A DNA stretch of 64,000 nucleotides from Nitrosomonas sp. Nm166. GTDB taxonomy: Bacteria > Pseudomonadota > Gammaproteobacteria > Burkholderiales > Nitrosomonadaceae. The translations under genes were made by a program, and so were the position numbers. Below are positions 27,473-38,719 of this stretch, one piece after another (the stretch's first letter is position 1; the number at the start of each line of letters is the position of its first letter). The stretch covers positions 1-64,000 of the forward strand of contig NZ_FONE01000001.1 of assembly GCF_900112825.1 (NCBI RefSeq). The letters run 5' to 3'. The notes beneath the pieces were generated by a model, which had not been told where the DNA came from, did not search any database, and saw nothing but the letters and a program-made list of their open reading frames with translations.

Positions 27473-28132
27473 ATGACACAAGACGAACAAAAACGCGCAG
27501 TTGCAGCGGCTGCAATTCAGTATATTCCGGTTGGTTGTATTGTTGGAGTGGGTACAGGCTCTACTGCCAATTATTTCATTGATGAACTCGCCAAAATCAA
27601 ACATAAAATCGAAGGCGCAGTTGCCAGTTCGGAAGCAACCGCGCAGCGCCTTGCAAGTCATGGCATTGAAGTGCTCGATCTCAATAATGTCGCCGATCTT
27701 CCGGTATATGTCGATGGCGCGGATGAGATTACCGAGCATCTGCACATGATCAAAGGCGGTGGTGGCGCTTTAACTCGGGAAAAAATCGTTGCCGCAGTTG
27801 CACGGAAATTTATCTGCATTACCGATCAAAGCAAGCTGGTAAATATTCTTGGCAATTTTCCATTGCCTGTTGAGGTGATCCCAATGGCGCGCAGCTACGT
27901 GGCACGAGAAATCGTATTACTAGGCGGGCATCCGGCTCTGCGCCAAGGTTTCACTACAGATAATGGGAATGTTATTCTTGATGTGCACGGCTTGCAAATT
28001 ATGAATCCAGTTGAACTGGAAACAACGCTTAATCAAATCGCGGGTGTTGTTACGAATGGTCTTTTTGCCCGGCGCCCAGCAGATACTTTATTACTGGGTA
28101 CTGATCATGGCGTAAGAACAGTTACTGTTTGA
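27473..28132 (+). CDS. rpiA: Ribose-5-phosphate isomerase A
   Basis: This 219-aa protein has the RpiA hallmarks: [16 protein letters not shown] (phosphate binding), DGADEI (catalytic Asp region) and [11 protein letters not shown]. It interconverts ribose 5-phosphate and ribulose 5-phosphate in the pentose phosphate pathway and, in autotrophs, in the Calvin cycle. Length is normal. The phoU gene follows 81 bp downstream on the same strand. Confidence 0.96.
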   Translation: MTQDEQKRAVAAAAIQYIPVGCIVGVGTGSTANYFIDELAKIKHKIEGAVASSEATAQRLASHGIEVLDLNNVADLPVYVDGADEITEHLHMIKGGGGALTREKIVAAVARKFICITDQSKLVNILGNFPLPVEVIPMARSYVAREIVLLGGHPALRQGFTTDNGNVILDVHGLQIMNPVELETTLNQIAGVVTNGLFARRPADTLLLGTDHGVRTVTV

Positions 28133-28213
28133 TTATAATGCTCACCAGCCTTAGCACCTAGCATTAAGGAACTCCGACGCATAATCTACTTCCCTATCGA
28201 TAATAAGCATGCC

Positions 28214-28921
28214 ATGGTAAACAAAGAACATATTTCCAAGCAGTTCGACGCTGATCTTGAAGAAGTGCGTACACGTGTTTTGCAGATGGGTGGTTTTGTT
28301 GAAGAACAAATCGAGTATGCCATCGAGGCTCTAACGAGTGGCAATGAAGAGTTAATTGATCAAGTCATTACGCGTGATCATCGTGTCAATGCAATGGAAG
28401 TTTCTATCGACGAAATCTGTAGCCAGATCATTGCGCGCAGACAACCCACTGCCAGCGACTTACGCATGATCATGATGGTAATAAAAACCATTACAGACCT
28501 GGAACGCATCGGTGATGAAGCTGCAAAAATTGCACGAATGGCGAAGTTGATCTATGCATCAGATCGTATGCACATACCTCGCTTTAATGAAATCAAGCAT
28601 GTGGCAAGCATCGCCATGGATATGCTGCATAAGGCACTGGATTCTTTTGCCCGGTTAGATTTAAATGCGTCGGCACAAATTGTGCGCCAGGATGAATTTG
28701 TGGATGAAGAATTTCGTGCCATCTTGCGTCAAGTGATTACATTCATGATGGAAGATCCCCGAAAAATTTCCACTTGTCTGGAAATAATATTTGTTGCCAA
28801 AGCCATTGAACGTATCGGAGATCATGCAAAAAACATGTCTGAGTATGTGGTTTACATGGTTAAAGGCAAAGATGTTCGCCATGTTACAGCCGACCAGATT
28901 GAGCAGGAAATTAGAGAATAG
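28214..28921 (+). CDS. phoU: Phosphate signalling protein PhoU
   Basis: This 235-aa protein is made of two PhoU three-helix repeats. Each has the metal-binding type motif: ITDLERIGDEAAKIA near residue 95 and AIERIGDHAKNMSEY near 200. PhoU links the Pst transporter to the PhoR kinase and keeps the Pho regulon off when phosphate is ample. The usual pst genes are not in this window. It converges on fimT with only a 20 bp gap. Confidence 0.95.
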   Translation: MVNKEHISKQFDADLEEVRTRVLQMGGFVEEQIEYAIEALTSGNEELIDQVITRDHRVNAMEVSIDEICSQIIARRQPTASDLRMIMMVIKTITDLERIGDEAAKIARMAKLIYASDRMHIPRFNEIKHVASIAMDMLHKALDSFARLDLNASAQIVRQDEFVDEEFRAILRQVITFMMEDPRKISTCLEIIFVAKAIERIGDHAKNMSEYVVYMVKGKDVRHVTADQIEQEIRE

Positions 28922-28941
28922 GCAGATATTATATATTTTGC

Positions 28942-29541
28942 CTAAGAAGAACATTCAGGCACAGGAACAGGACAACTCGTAATTTTAACCACACGTACTC
29001 TACCAGCGGAACTAAGTCTTATCTCACGCCCATTACCAGTCACTGCGGGTGGTGCAGGACACATCGTAATCGTACCGGACTGAAACCCACCAGTGATAAG
29101 CTTTGGCATGCCTTGTGCATCATAGGAAATATAGTTATTGATATTACAATTTCCAAAAAAACTAAAGCCGGCTGGCAAAGCAGATGCTGTCGTAATGACT
29201 TGCTCACCACTTCCGATACTTGCACTATTGTCCAGATCCACAAATATAACCCAGCCTTGGCTCCAATCACCTGAACTGGCACATGATGAACCATCCGCGC
29301 TTTTACAGATTGCAACACGCGCATTCCGTTTAATCGCTTCCGATCTGGCTAATGAAATATGTGAAAACAGGGTATTGGTATAGCTATTCAAGCGAGTATT
29401 CACAGTAAACTGGCCAAAAGACGGCACGCCTACAGCCAATAAAATAGAAAGTACCGACAATGCGACCAGCAACTCAATCAATGTTACCCCACCGTAAATT
29501 GAAAATTTTTTATTGCTAACCGCTAAACTCGAAATAATCAT
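28942..29541 (-). CDS. fimT: Minor pseudopilin, GspH/FimT family
   Basis: The 199-aa protein has a prepilin leader and cleavage site (YGGVTLIELLVALSVL), with Glu at +5 of the mature form and a hydrophobic N-terminal helix. The C-terminal half matches FimT/GspH (SLARSEAIKRNARVAIC and GWVIFVD). It is the last gene of the minor pilin operon and starts 6 bp after the pilY1 stop. FimT has been linked to DNA uptake in other species. Confidence 0.85.
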   Translation of the reverse strand: MIISSLAVSNKKFSIYGGVTLIELLVALSVLSILLAVGVPSFGQFTVNTRLNSYTNTLFSHISLARSEAIKRNARVAICKSADGSSCASSGDWSQGWVIFVDLDNSASIGSGEQVITTASALPAGFSFFGNCNINNYISYDAQGMPKLITGGFQSGTITMCPAPPAVTGNGREIRLSSAGRVRVVKITSCPVPVPECSS

Positions 29542-29547
29542 TTCACT

Positions 29548-31257
29548 TTATTGCTGAAGATACCAATAAGCCCGGCTTTTATATCTTGCGGGGGTCGCAA
29601 GCGGTTCAGGTGCTGATCCTTCTAAAGAAGATACTCCACTGCCTCCAATTAAAAAGGGTAATGTCATATCTTGACCAGTAACGGAGTCCTGCACAGTGAC
29701 CATGCCAGCCACCGGTGATGGTGGCAGCCCTCCCCCGTTTACTGGCACATATCTCGTAGCACCTGCAGGACGGCCGTCCATAAATCCCAAGTTATAAACA
29801 CGAGCTTCACCAAGATTGTAACAACTGTTTTTCTCAGGCAGTGTTGGCGTATGGGTACTAAACGTGACAACTCCCAATACGGCAACAGCCGAAGTCACCA
29901 CCTGTTCCTTATCATGCCCACTGCCGTCTGTGCCAAAAGGCATATACCAGCCTTTTTTAGAGGCTAGCTGCGCCTCCGTTGGCAACAACGTACTATCTGG
30001 ATCTATGGCAAGCAGGGAAGTGATACACGCCAAAGCCTGTGACTGGCAATTAGCCGTCTCTGATGACCACCAGGCAGCATCAGAAGGTTTGTCTTTAATC
30101 ATGAAAAACGCATTGTTCACACTGGTGGTGGTCGTATGGCTCAAAAGAGGGTGTTCGCGATCGCCCGAGCCTATTAAAATCACATTGTAACTGGGCGCCA
30201 CAACCACTTCAGGAGCAAACATGAATTTGCGATTGGCCACACCACCTGGGCAGGCGGTTGTATCGCATCCCAGTGCGGCAATTTTCATGATTGTCCAATT
30301 TGAAGGCACGGCAGAACCAATCGTTATATGGTAAACGTTTCCGCCTGTATCAGCAGCATAGGCATAGTCAGCCAGACCGGTAAGTGTGTTAGGCACCACA
30401 GTAATATCCCCTACTACACTGCGATCGGTTGATAATGTTGTGAGTATTGATCCATTATTTGCATCCAGCACAAAAATTCTGTTGCCTTTCGGTGCGGTAC
30501 AGGTATTCAGATCGCTGCTGCCTTGCCCATCTTCGCAAGTGTCATATCCACCACCTAAAATAAGCATCGGCAACGGCGTAGATCCCGAAACATAGCCCGA
30601 TGCTTTCAGAATCTTTGCTGCAGACCATGTCTGACCGATACTGACGAAATCTGAAGAAGTGCAATTGGTATCATCAGCCAGATTAGGGCAGCCTTGGCGC
30701 CATTTCAAACTTGGACTCGTGGGAGTGCTGGTATCAAAAGCATAAATCATCCGCCCACCACGCCGTTGTGTAGCGAAAACCCAGACTGTACCGCTGTCTT
30801 TAAAAGCTGTGATAGGACCGTCAAAAAAGTAAGGTTTGGCAGTTGCATCCCCCACACTAGGATATGTAATGGCAGGACTGTTGTGATAAATGCGCTTGAG
30901 TCTGCCATAATGCTCTGGTGCAACAAATGACCATAACTCACTACCGGGAGCATAAGCGTCAATACTGTTGGACTGATTGCCATTGATGGCATGTAACATC
31001 CCATCGCTAGCGCCATAAAACACGACCACTCCTGTACTTCCCCCATAATCGATTGCTACGGGTCGGGAATGCACAATATCACCATGCGCTGATGGTCTCA
31101 TTTCGGTAGTATTGCCGTTGATATTTTCGTCCTTGATATCCTTACCGCGTATCCAGTTGATGAGATTGGTACGTTCAGTATTATTAGCTACACCCAGCTG
31201 GGTCTGCGTAATGGAGGCATTGGCATCATTAAAGTTGCTTAAATCTGTAGTGTTGAA
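29548..31257 (-). pseudogene. pilY1: pilY1, C-terminal part, separated by frame break
   Basis: This frame encodes the conserved PilY1 beta-propeller region: MRPSAHGDIVHSRPVAIDYGG, VVVFYGASDGMLHAINGN and many bladed repeats. The frame stays open upstream of the first ATG (31101) to about 31257, where NNTERTNLINWIRGKDI, a conserved PilY1 segment, is still readable. It follows directly on the N-terminal half in another frame. The ATG at 31101 has no strong ribosome site, so independent translation is doubtful. PilY1 is the pilus-tip adhesin and assembly factor. Confidence 0.75.
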
Positions 31258-32621
31258 GGGTCAATGGCCCTTAGCATAAAACCTGCCGCGCCTTTTTCCA
31301 CAATGGCACCATCCGGAGTATTTGATTGATTGGAATTAGCAATTTTTAAGCATGCGCCTTGCGGTGAAAATGACCAGTAAGTATCCATATTTGCTGTACT
31401 GGGAGTCCAGAAACTACGAGCACACGGCGTGATGAAACCAGAATCCGCATTAATTGCCAGAACATCATCGGCATCTACAAGATTCAAGTTAATTTTATTA
31501 TTCGTCACACTCGCTTCAAATTTATATTGCTTGAGATTCCCCATCCACTGAGGCTTTAAGTTAGCATCCGGACGGAACATTCCGATAAATACCTGATTAC
31601 GATAAGTACCTTGAGTATTAACACTGACTGGAAGGCTCGCGGAAGCAAATACACTATTATTGGCTTGTATTTCAGAAAGAGCGCTTTTGAGCGCTTGTAC
31701 AATTTCTGAACCATTATCAGTCGAAGAATCGACTGCGTAATACCCCCCTTGGCCTTGCTTCGCCATACTTTTTAATAATGCAGTAAATCCAGGCCCTTGT
31801 CCGGTTTTACTCGGATCTACATCAATCGTATAAGTTTTAATTTTAGGATAGCTGGAAGTCGCCATAAAACGCGCCCATTCATCGCCGGCACCTGATTGAG
31901 AACCACCGGGAGAAAGCATGATCTGCGCTGTGCTTCCTCCTGCCTCAGACAATTTTGAGTTGGCCGTTGAAGTATCAGAACTGTTATCCTGCACAGGGCC
32001 ATTACTGATATAAATAATAAAATTTTTCTGACAACCTGAATTCACCGGACTCTCATAGTCAGTATTACTGGAAGACGCCAATGCATTGCCTTCTAGTGCA
32101 TAAACAGCATTCGATGCTGAAGTCCCTGAGGTATTACCGGCATAATCTCGCTCAACCTTGTTATGACCTGCGTATGCACTCTTACCTGCAAAATAATAGT
32201 AGGCTTCTGCCATCGTCAAACCCAGCTTACCACCGTTTGATTTATCATTAAGCTTATGCAGGCTGTTTACCAGATTCTGATAAATCAGCTTGTTGGTAGT
32301 ATCCATCAAACGCACTGCAGCACGCACATAACCACCCGCAGGATTACCATTTCCTGAGCCTGTCTCACTGAACATCATCAAGCCTACCCTAATTTCACCA
32401 GTGGGCAAATCACCCAATACCATAGACAGCGCATTGATCTCATTCACAAATGCATTATTCCAATTTGCCGTGTTATCCAATATGATCAGAACGTTAGGAA
32501 CATCTTTGGAATCTGATGACGTAACGCTAGTAAAAAGATCAATATCTTCTGCCGCTGAAATCGTGCTGGCAATTGCTAGAATTATGGTAATTAGCAAACA
32601 TTTCTTTAAGTGTATAAACAT
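31239..32621 (-). pseudogene. pilY1: pilY1, N-terminal part with signal peptide and VWA-like region
   Basis: The 460-aa frame has a signal peptide (LLITIILAIASTISA) and a von Willebrand A-like region (NVLIILDNTANWN, about residues 40-320). It then ends after RAIDPSTLQI. Normal PilY1 continues with a segment that includes R-x-(L/V)-Y-T-C and then the NWIRG region. Here that segment is missing, and the next conserved part (PFNTTDLSNFND) is one frame over. Translated alone, it would give a secreted VWA domain with no propeller. Confidence 0.78.
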
Positions 32622-32646
32622 TGACCCTAATCCCTAGATTTAATCT

Positions 32647-33147
32647 TTAACAGGAAGACAATAAATATTCACCCAATGTTAGCTGCTTGTTAATACCCTG
32701 TTTAGCCACTACCGATACACCTGTAGCCTGATTCTGTGCGGTAGCCTCAATTTCCCATAACGTTAAATAATCCGATGAGTTGGTGACATTAGAGTTTACC
32801 CCACTCAAGGAATCAACATTGACAGGAGCTAATGTGGCTTTCAGACATACAGGCGCTTTAATGCTCACCGTATAATCAACCACATCATTCTGATCAATAT
32901 CGATATCGATCATTGCAGGATAATTTGCTGGATCAATGGCCGCAAAATTAATATTAATGGTCTGCTCAATGGCCATATTAGCAGCTGCTATTGCTTCATT
33001 TCTAAATTGCATGTTCCCCACCGCTTTCAGATTTCCACCGCTTAATGAAAAAGCAGATATCACCAATAAGGTGATCGCAACTAATATAATAAGTCCAACC
33101 ACTAAAGTAGCACCGCTTTGCCAGAAAAACATATTTTCATTTCTCAT
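32647..33147 (-). CDS. pilX: Type IV pilus assembly protein PilX
   Basis: This 166-aa protein has the PilX N-terminus (QSGATLVVGLIILVAITLLVISA) and the FRNEAIAAANMAIEQ segment. Its start overlaps the pilW stop by 4 bp. With PilV, PilW, PilE and FimT it forms the minor pilin complex that primes pilus assembly and presents PilY1. Confidence 0.85.
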   Translation of the reverse strand: MRNENMFFWQSGATLVVGLIILVAITLLVISAFSLSGGNLKAVGNMQFRNEAIAAANMAIEQTININFAAIDPANYPAMIDIDIDQNDVVDYTVSIKAPVCLKATLAPVNVDSLSGVNSNVTNSSDYLTLWEIEATAQNQATGVSVVAKQGINKQLTLGEYLLSSC

Positions 33148-34217
33148 GGTTTTTCTCGTCTGCCTGACGAATTTATCAAACGCACATAACTGGTATAGGC
33201 ATGGCGCCTATAGCCATCATTGAAAGGCTTCAAGGTAGTCGATCCAAGCTGATAAGTTTTATCATCGACATACCCAGAAGAGGTTTCCAGGTTGCGTGCA
33301 AGCACATGGACTTGCACTGCGACAATATTTGCCCAGTCCAAGGCTGTGCAGGAAGAACAATTGTCAAAAATATCCGCGCTGCCATCTTCATCAGTATCTC
33401 GTCCATATTCAAACTGGATGCTTTGAATACCTTCTATGACTGGCTGTGCTGATTGCATTTTGACGACCCCACCACTTAAATCAAAATCAGCGCGCATGAG
33501 TGTCGGAATACCGTCACTCGAAGCAACAGAATAACTACGCACATAAAAAATGGAAATGATGAGTTTCCGTTTGTCTGCAGCCGTGATGCAGTCTTTCTTA
33601 TATACGCCGATACCAGGTGCGCCCAATACAGGTGTGGTAGCTGCATCAGAAACATAATTTCCATGCCCCGTGTCTGTGCATTGTTGGGTTTGCAAGTACA
33701 ATTTGCCTGCATTGAAGTTTTCACAGCCTGCTACACCTGCGGCACAGGTTGCAGCATATCGAATCACTAACACATCAGAGTCCGGCTGTCGGTTTGTCAC
33801 AATACTGGAACATTCATCCGGTAAAGAAGTCCCTGCTGCATACCCCTGCACTGGAATAGAAAACATGTTGCTGATATAGGTTGCGTCCCAGTCAGTGAAT
33901 GGAATACATGGATTAGGTATTGCTGTAGGAGGCACGGCGGAGGGTAGAGCTGGCACATAAGTATCCCAATAACCTGCATGCCATAACTCTTGCTGCAGCA
34001 ACTGTAAAGTGAATCGACCATTTTCAATTTGCCGGTTCATTTTCGCCAGCTCGGCATTATTCCTGGTCAGATCCAGGTAGAGTGCGAGTATGCCTGTCAT
34101 GACTAACAATCCCAGCGTCACTGAGATCATCAACTCAATCAGAGAAAAGCCACCCTGCTGACTGCTTAGCCGGTGATCTGATTTACCAGTACTCCACTTT
34201 GATATTTGCTCGCTCAT
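33144..34217 (-). CDS. pilW: Type IV pilus assembly protein PilW
   Basis: This 357-aa protein has a prepilin cleavage site in QGGFSLIELMISVTLGLLVM and the family segment RFTLQLLQQELWHAGYWDTY. A Cys-rich acidic stretch near the C-terminus (DTDEDGSADIFDNCSSC) looks like a calcium-binding loop of the DxDxDG type. It overlaps pilV and pilX by 4 bp each, a tightly coupled operon. Confidence 0.87.
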   Translation of the reverse strand: MSEQISKWSTGKSDHRLSSQQGGFSLIELMISVTLGLLVMTGILALYLDLTRNNAELAKMNRQIENGRFTLQLLQQELWHAGYWDTYVPALPSAVPPTAIPNPCIPFTDWDATYISNMFSIPVQGYAAGTSLPDECSSIVTNRQPDSDVLVIRYAATCAAGVAGCENFNAGKLYLQTQQCTDTGHGNYVSDAATTPVLGAPGIGVYKKDCITAADKRKLIISIFYVRSYSVASSDGIPTLMRADFDLSGGVVKMQSAQPVIEGIQSIQFEYGRDTDEDGSADIFDNCSSCTALDWANIVAVQVHVLARNLETSSGYVDDKTYQLGSTTLKPFNDGYRRHAYTSYVRLINSSGRREKP

Positions 34218-34801
34218 GGGGATGCCAGATTAGCCACACGTATGATCGTACTCATGGTGCGCCGGCACAAGTCATCAGTGCATTTTGTATTTGGCGCACC
34301 ATCATAGAGCCCAGTTCCACAATTGGAAGACGGCGCTGAAATCGGAGTCATACCCTGCCAAGCTACCGTAATCATGAACTGATCACCTGTGCCAAGATCT
34401 TCGATACAACCGCGCGCACCGATCATGGCACCTACATTTACCGACAACGATGATTGCTCACTGGCACCTTTGAGTGCGTTACTCCATTGACAGGCATCAA
34501 AACTCTGGCCATTTCCTGCGCAAGAAACAGGCTGACTATCTCCGGTTCCCAGAGGATTTGCCGATGCGGTAACGTAGGTAGCTGCATTTGCACGGTTAGC
34601 AGACAGCCTGTTTGCCATGTCTTCCAATAGAATCAACGCATGCGTACGCTGATAGGATTCGAGCTCGGAAGATTGTAAACGTATCTGCAAGCCAGCCAAT
34701 CCCAATAGCCCGATAGCCAGAATAACTACAGTGACAAGAACTTCGATCAGCGATACGCCACACAATGAACGCGCCGGGCTTAAACCGAATGAAACTTTCA
34801 T
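34214..34801 (-). CDS. pilV: Type IV pilus modification protein PilV
   Basis: I start at the Met at 34801, because the prepilin site (CGVSLIEVLVTVVILAIGLLGLAGLQ) follows within 20 residues. The open frame to 34975 runs into pilE. The mature form keeps Glu at +5. The segment SYQRTHALILLEDMANRLSANR is typical of PilV. Length is 195 aa. Confidence 0.87.
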   Translation of the reverse strand: MKVSFGLSPARSLCGVSLIEVLVTVVILAIGLLGLAGLQIRLQSSELESYQRTHALILLEDMANRLSANRANAATYVTASANPLGTGDSQPVSCAGNGQSFDACQWSNALKGASEQSSLSVNVGAMIGARGCIEDLGTGDQFMITVAWQGMTPISAPSSNCGTGLYDGAPNTKCTDDLCRRTMSTIIRVANLASP

Positions 34802-34808
34802 TTCTGGG

Positions 34809-35219
34809 TTACCATTTGTCAGCAGGTGTTTTGACACCTTCACTATTGAGTACCAGGCTTCCATCGCTTGCCTGGGTGCCGATTGGTGTAAATGTGAGCG
34901 TATACGAAGGCACAGCACCCGCTCCAACCACAATCGCATAACTGTATTTGCTACTGACCTCTGGCGGCAATGCATAACCGTTCGCCTCTAAAGTCGCTTT
35001 GCTTGCATAGTTTCGGTTAGTTAGCAGAAACTGTTGCTGACGATTGGCAATATCCATCATTTCTGCCTGAGCTACCGTGCGATTTGCTCGTATCGTATAT
35101 TGCATATAGGAAGGGAAAGCAACGGCTGCCAAAATGCCGATGATGGCCACCGTAATTAATAATTCAATCAATGTAAAACCATGCGAATTTAATCTTTTTA
35201 TGCCTTGCATCTTTTTCAT
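34809..35219 (-). CDS. pilE: Type IV pilin-like protein PilE
   Basis: This 136-aa protein has a short leader with the cleavage site HGFTLIELLITVAIIGILAAVAFPSY. Its body NRTVAQAEMMDIANRQQQFLLTNRNYA is typical of PilE minor pilins. It is the first gene of the operon, with pilV 7 bp downstream. The promoter should lie in the 228 bp shared with the divergent thiO. Confidence 0.88.
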   Translation of the reverse strand: MKKMQGIKRLNSHGFTLIELLITVAIIGILAAVAFPSYMQYTIRANRTVAQAEMMDIANRQQQFLLTNRNYASKATLEANGYALPPEVSSKYSYAIVVGAGAVPSYTLTFTPIGTQASDGSLVLNSEGVKTPADKW

Positions 35220-35447
35220 CTATAAAATTCCAGGAAATTTACTCTTGATTCTGATCCTAATTCACACATGGAGCACGGTTTATGAAATAACGGCTACTCG
35301 TCAACTAACTTTAATGTTGAGCACAATTTCATTATCCATGACCTCTTGATTTGAGGTAGAACTCTATCTAGCCGGCATAGGTTACAATTTGCTCTAATAG
35401 TCTAAAGAAGCCTTATTTTTATAGACATAGGCAGATAGTCATCCATC

Positions 35448-36575
35448 ATGAAGTGGGACATGATCGTCATTGGCGCAGGAATCATTGGGCTTGCAACAGC
35501 AGAACGCCTTTTAATGCAGGGCGCAAAAGTGATGATACTTGAGCGGAATAAAGTTGGACAGGAATCATCCTGGGCCGGCGGTGGTATTTTGTCGCCGCTT
35601 TATCCATGGGATTATTCCGATGATGTCACACAACTTACCAGCTACAGCGCCAATCAATTTCCTGCCTGGGTTTCAGCTTTACAAGAAGCTACTGGAATGG
35701 ATCCGGAGTATGAAACATCCGGAATGCTGATATTGCCGCCTTACGATGAAAAAACCGCGCAACAGTGGTGTTCAACCCGAGGAATTAAAATAGAATTACG
35801 TGTAGTATCTAAGATCGACTCCATCGAAAACATTTCTGAAACTTATAGAGGCAAAACTCACGATCACGCGTTATTTCTGCCAGATATTGCACAAGTACGA
35901 AACCCAAGGCTATTACAAGCATTACATAAACGAATTCTACAATTAGGCGGAAGCATCAAAGAAAACTGCCCAGTTCATCATTTTAAAACCGCACATCGGA
36001 AAATCCTATCGATCACTTCATTCTGCGGTGAATTTGATGCTGACAACTATATTATTTGTGCCGGGGCCTGGAGCGAGGAATTATTGGGAACACAAACCAT
36101 AAAACTAAATATCAAGCCGATCAAGGGACAAATGCTATTGTTCAAGTTTGATACCCCACCGCTGCACACCATCCTCGTGCAAAATGGTTTATACATCATT
36201 CCTCGTCGGGATGGACATTTACTCATAGGCAGTACATTAGAGGATGTAGGGTTTAACAAGCAAACGACGGTATTCGCACGCGAATATCTGTTGACACGTG
36301 CGCAGGCTATTCTGCCATTACTTCACAAAAAGCCCATCATCCAGCACTGGGCAGGGTTACGTCCTGCTTCACTCAATAATCTACCGACGATTGGTAAACA
36401 TCCGATGATTGATAATTTATTTTTCAATTGCGGTCATTTTCGTTATGGGTTAACAATGGCGCCAGCCAGTGCTGAGATTCTGGTCAATGAAATTACGTGC
36501 GCACCACAACCATTTGACATCACCCCATACCAGGCAGAAAGAAATGTTAATAACTCTCAATCAAGCTCTAGGTAA
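35448..36575 (+). CDS. thiO: Glycine oxidase ThiO
   Basis: The 375-aa flavoprotein begins with an FAD Rossmann motif ([15 protein letters not shown]) and ends with the DAO-type [18 protein letters not shown] and [16 protein letters not shown] segments. It oxidises glycine to iminoglycine for the thiazole ring of thiamine. No other thiamine gene or TPP riboswitch is in view. Its 3' end overlaps ispH tail to tail by 15 bp. Confidence 0.92.
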   Translation: MKWDMIVIGAGIIGLATAERLLMQGAKVMILERNKVGQESSWAGGGILSPLYPWDYSDDVTQLTSYSANQFPAWVSALQEATGMDPEYETSGMLILPPYDEKTAQQWCSTRGIKIELRVVSKIDSIENISETYRGKTHDHALFLPDIAQVRNPRLLQALHKRILQLGGSIKENCPVHHFKTAHRKILSITSFCGEFDADNYIICAGAWSEELLGTQTIKLNIKPIKGQMLLFKFDTPPLHTILVQNGLYIIPRRDGHLLIGSTLEDVGFNKQTTVFAREYLLTRAQAILPLLHKKPIIQHWAGLRPASLNNLPTIGKHPMIDNLFFNCGHFRYGLTMAPASAEILVNEITCAPQPFDITPYQAERNVNNSQSSSR

Positions 36576-37505
36576 TGGAAACACCACCGATTCCACAACA
36601 CCGCTTAATTCTTCTATCATCACATCTTCACCAATTTGCTCGGCACCGATCTGCTTAAGCCGGGATATTACCTGCTGTACCAGTATTTCCGGAGCTGAAG
36701 CCCCCGCAGTAATGCCGATGGTCTTCTTTCCAACAAACCATTTTTCTTGCAATTGTTCGGCGCGATCTACCATATAGGCTTCAACATTGGCGTTTCTCGC
36801 CACTTCACATAATCTGTTTGAATTCGAACTATTGGGAGAACCTACGACAATGACCAGATCACACTGATTAACCATTTTTTTAACGGCATCTTGACGATTC
36901 TGCGTGGCGTAGCAAATATCGTCTTTCTTGGGACCCGTAATTAGAGGAAATCGTCGTTTCAATGCATCGACAATACGGGCAGCATCGTCAACTGACAATG
37001 TCGTTTGTGTTACATAGGCCAGATTAGTTTCGTCTTTTACTGTCAAGATCTCAACGTCTCCCTCGGTTTCGACCAGATACATTCCGTTATCCTCACCTTC
37101 AATCTGCCCCATTGTGCCTTCAACTTCCGGGTGACCTTGATGACCGATCATGATGATTTCTTTGCCATCCCTGCGCATTTTGGCCACTTCCACGTGAACT
37201 TTAGTCACTAAGGGACAAGTTGCATCAAACACTTTTAATTTACGATCTGCGGCCTCTCGCCGTACTGCATGCGATACACCATGTGCACTGAATATCAGGA
37301 TACTGTCTTGCGGTACTTCATCCAGGTTCTCTACAAAAACGGCTCCCTTTTTCTCAAGATTTTCCACTACGAAACGGTTGTGCACCACTTCATGCCGGAC
37401 ATAAATGGGTGCTCCATGCATTGTCAGTGCCCGTTCAACAATTTCTATCGCTCGATCCACGCCGGCACAAAAGCCTCTTGGGTTTGAGAGTAGTACTTTG
37501 ATCAT
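36561..37505 (-). CDS. ispH: 4-hydroxy-3-methylbut-2-enyl diphosphate reductase IspH
   Basis: This 314-aa Fe-S enzyme makes IPP and DMAPP in the last step of the MEP pathway. The three cluster cysteines are in [10 protein letters not shown] (near residue 13), [10 protein letters not shown] (near 97) and [10 protein letters not shown] (near 198). NSSNSNRL matches the substrate-binding SxN loop. Its stop region overlaps thiO by 15 bp on the opposite strand. Confidence 0.95.
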   Translation of the reverse strand: MIKVLLSNPRGFCAGVDRAIEIVERALTMHGAPIYVRHEVVHNRFVVENLEKKGAVFVENLDEVPQDSILIFSAHGVSHAVRREAADRKLKVFDATCPLVTKVHVEVAKMRRDGKEIIMIGHQGHPEVEGTMGQIEGEDNGMYLVETEGDVEILTVKDETNLAYVTQTTLSVDDAARIVDALKRRFPLITGPKKDDICYATQNRQDAVKKMVNQCDLVIVVGSPNSSNSNRLCEVARNANVEAYMVDRAEQLQEKWFVGKKTIGITAGASAPEILVQQVISRLKQIGAEQIGEDVMIEELSGVVESVVFPLPRA

Positions 37506-37600
37506 TTATTTATTCTCCAGCTATGGGATATTTGGGTCTATACGCTTCAGTAATAAAAACGCACTCAACATTACGAATAACCAAGCATTGAAATCTTAGT

Positions 37601-38719
37601 TCATGCCTCTCGATAACGCTCGGCCAATGCGGTACGTTTCTCATAAGCCTCCCGTGCAATCTGAATATCTTCCAGAAAATGCGGCAGCTCTTTCATGAGT
37701 AGCGCCTGTGGGCCATCCACCAGTGCTTTACTGGGTGCCGGATGAAAGTCAACCAGCACCATATTGGCTCCTGCTGTTACACCTTGAGCTGTCACATGCA
37801 TAATATCCAGAATGCCATCCGGCGAGCTCGCGCGACTACCTACGGAATGTGAAGGATCGATACAAACGGGCATACGGGTTAATCGCTTGACAACAGGCAC
37901 ATGCGAAAAATCGACAAAATTACGATGTGGATCCCCCATATTGGTTTTCATTCCCCGCAAACCAAAGACGACCTTGCGATTTCCTTCCGAAGCCAGGTAC
38001 TCTGCAGCATTCAGAGATTCATCCAGAGTAATACCAAAACCGCGCTTGATCAGTACCGGAAGCTGCTGCTGACGACCGACAATTTTCAACAGTTCAAAGT
38101 TCTGTGTATTTCTTGTTCCGATTTGCAGCATGACACCGGTCGCGTTACCGGTTTGATATAATGCATCGCGTATTTCATCCAAATGGGATTCATGCGTAAT
38201 TTCCATCGCGATAACTTTTATGCCATATTTTCCTGCCAGATCAAAAACGTATGGAAGGCAGGTCTTGCCATGCCCCTGAAATGAATAGGGACTGGTACGT
38301 GGTTTATAGGCGCCCATCCGCGTGCAGACCTGACCATGATCACGCAATGTTTTTATCATTATTTCAACATGTTCGAGGGTATCAACCGCACATAATCCTG
38401 CAAACACATTCAGTGTATCCTGTCCAAACCGAACACCGTTATAGTCAAAATAAGTTGGACGATCGTCATTTTTGTGCCGCCCCAATACACGATATTCCTC
38501 GGAAACACGCACAACCCGATCAACACAAGGAAGAGCGCTAACGTCTTCAATAGACAGCACTTTAGTATTACCAATCAGGTATATTTCTGTCAGTGTTTGC
38601 TCAGCACCAACCTCAGTATGTACTCGCGTTGTAATTCCTGGAAAATTGGCTAGATGGGCCAATAACTGTTTATATTCCGGACTATCAGGCCGGGTATCGG
38701 GAACAAGAATAAGAATCAT
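37601..38719 (-). CDS. aroF: 3-deoxy-7-phosphoheptulonate synthase, type I-beta
   Basis: The 372-aa protein has an N-terminal ferredoxin-like domain (about 1-80) and a DAHP synthase barrel, with MGAYKPRTSPYSFQG, VLIKRGFG and CIDPSHSVGSR motifs. It condenses PEP with erythrose 4-phosphate, the first step of aromatic amino acid synthesis. In type I-beta enzymes the N-terminal domain often gives feedback control. It sits downstream of ispH's start with a 95 bp gap but is read the same way, so it may have its own promoter. Confidence 0.92.
   Translation of the reverse strand: MILILVPDTRPDSPEYKQLLAHLANFPGITTRVHTEVGAEQTLTEIYLIGNTKVLSIEDVSALPCVDRVVRVSEEYRVLGRHKNDDRPTYFDYNGVRFGQDTLNVFAGLCAVDTLEHVEIMIKTLRDHGQVCTRMGAYKPRTSPYSFQGHGKTCLPYVFDLAGKYGIKVIAMEITHESHLDEIRDALYQTGNATGVMLQIGTRNTQNFELLKIVGRQQQLPVLIKRGFGITLDESLNAAEYLASEGNRKVVFGLRGMKTNMGDPHRNFVDFSHVPVVKRLTRMPVCIDPSHSVGSRASSPDGILDIMHVTAQGVTAGANMVLVDFHPAPSKALVDGPQALLMKELPHFLEDIQIAREAYEKRTALAERYREA

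Noticed and set aside
35220-35447. Possible TPP riboswitch before thiO
   Set aside because: The conserved CUGAGA and related core elements are absent.
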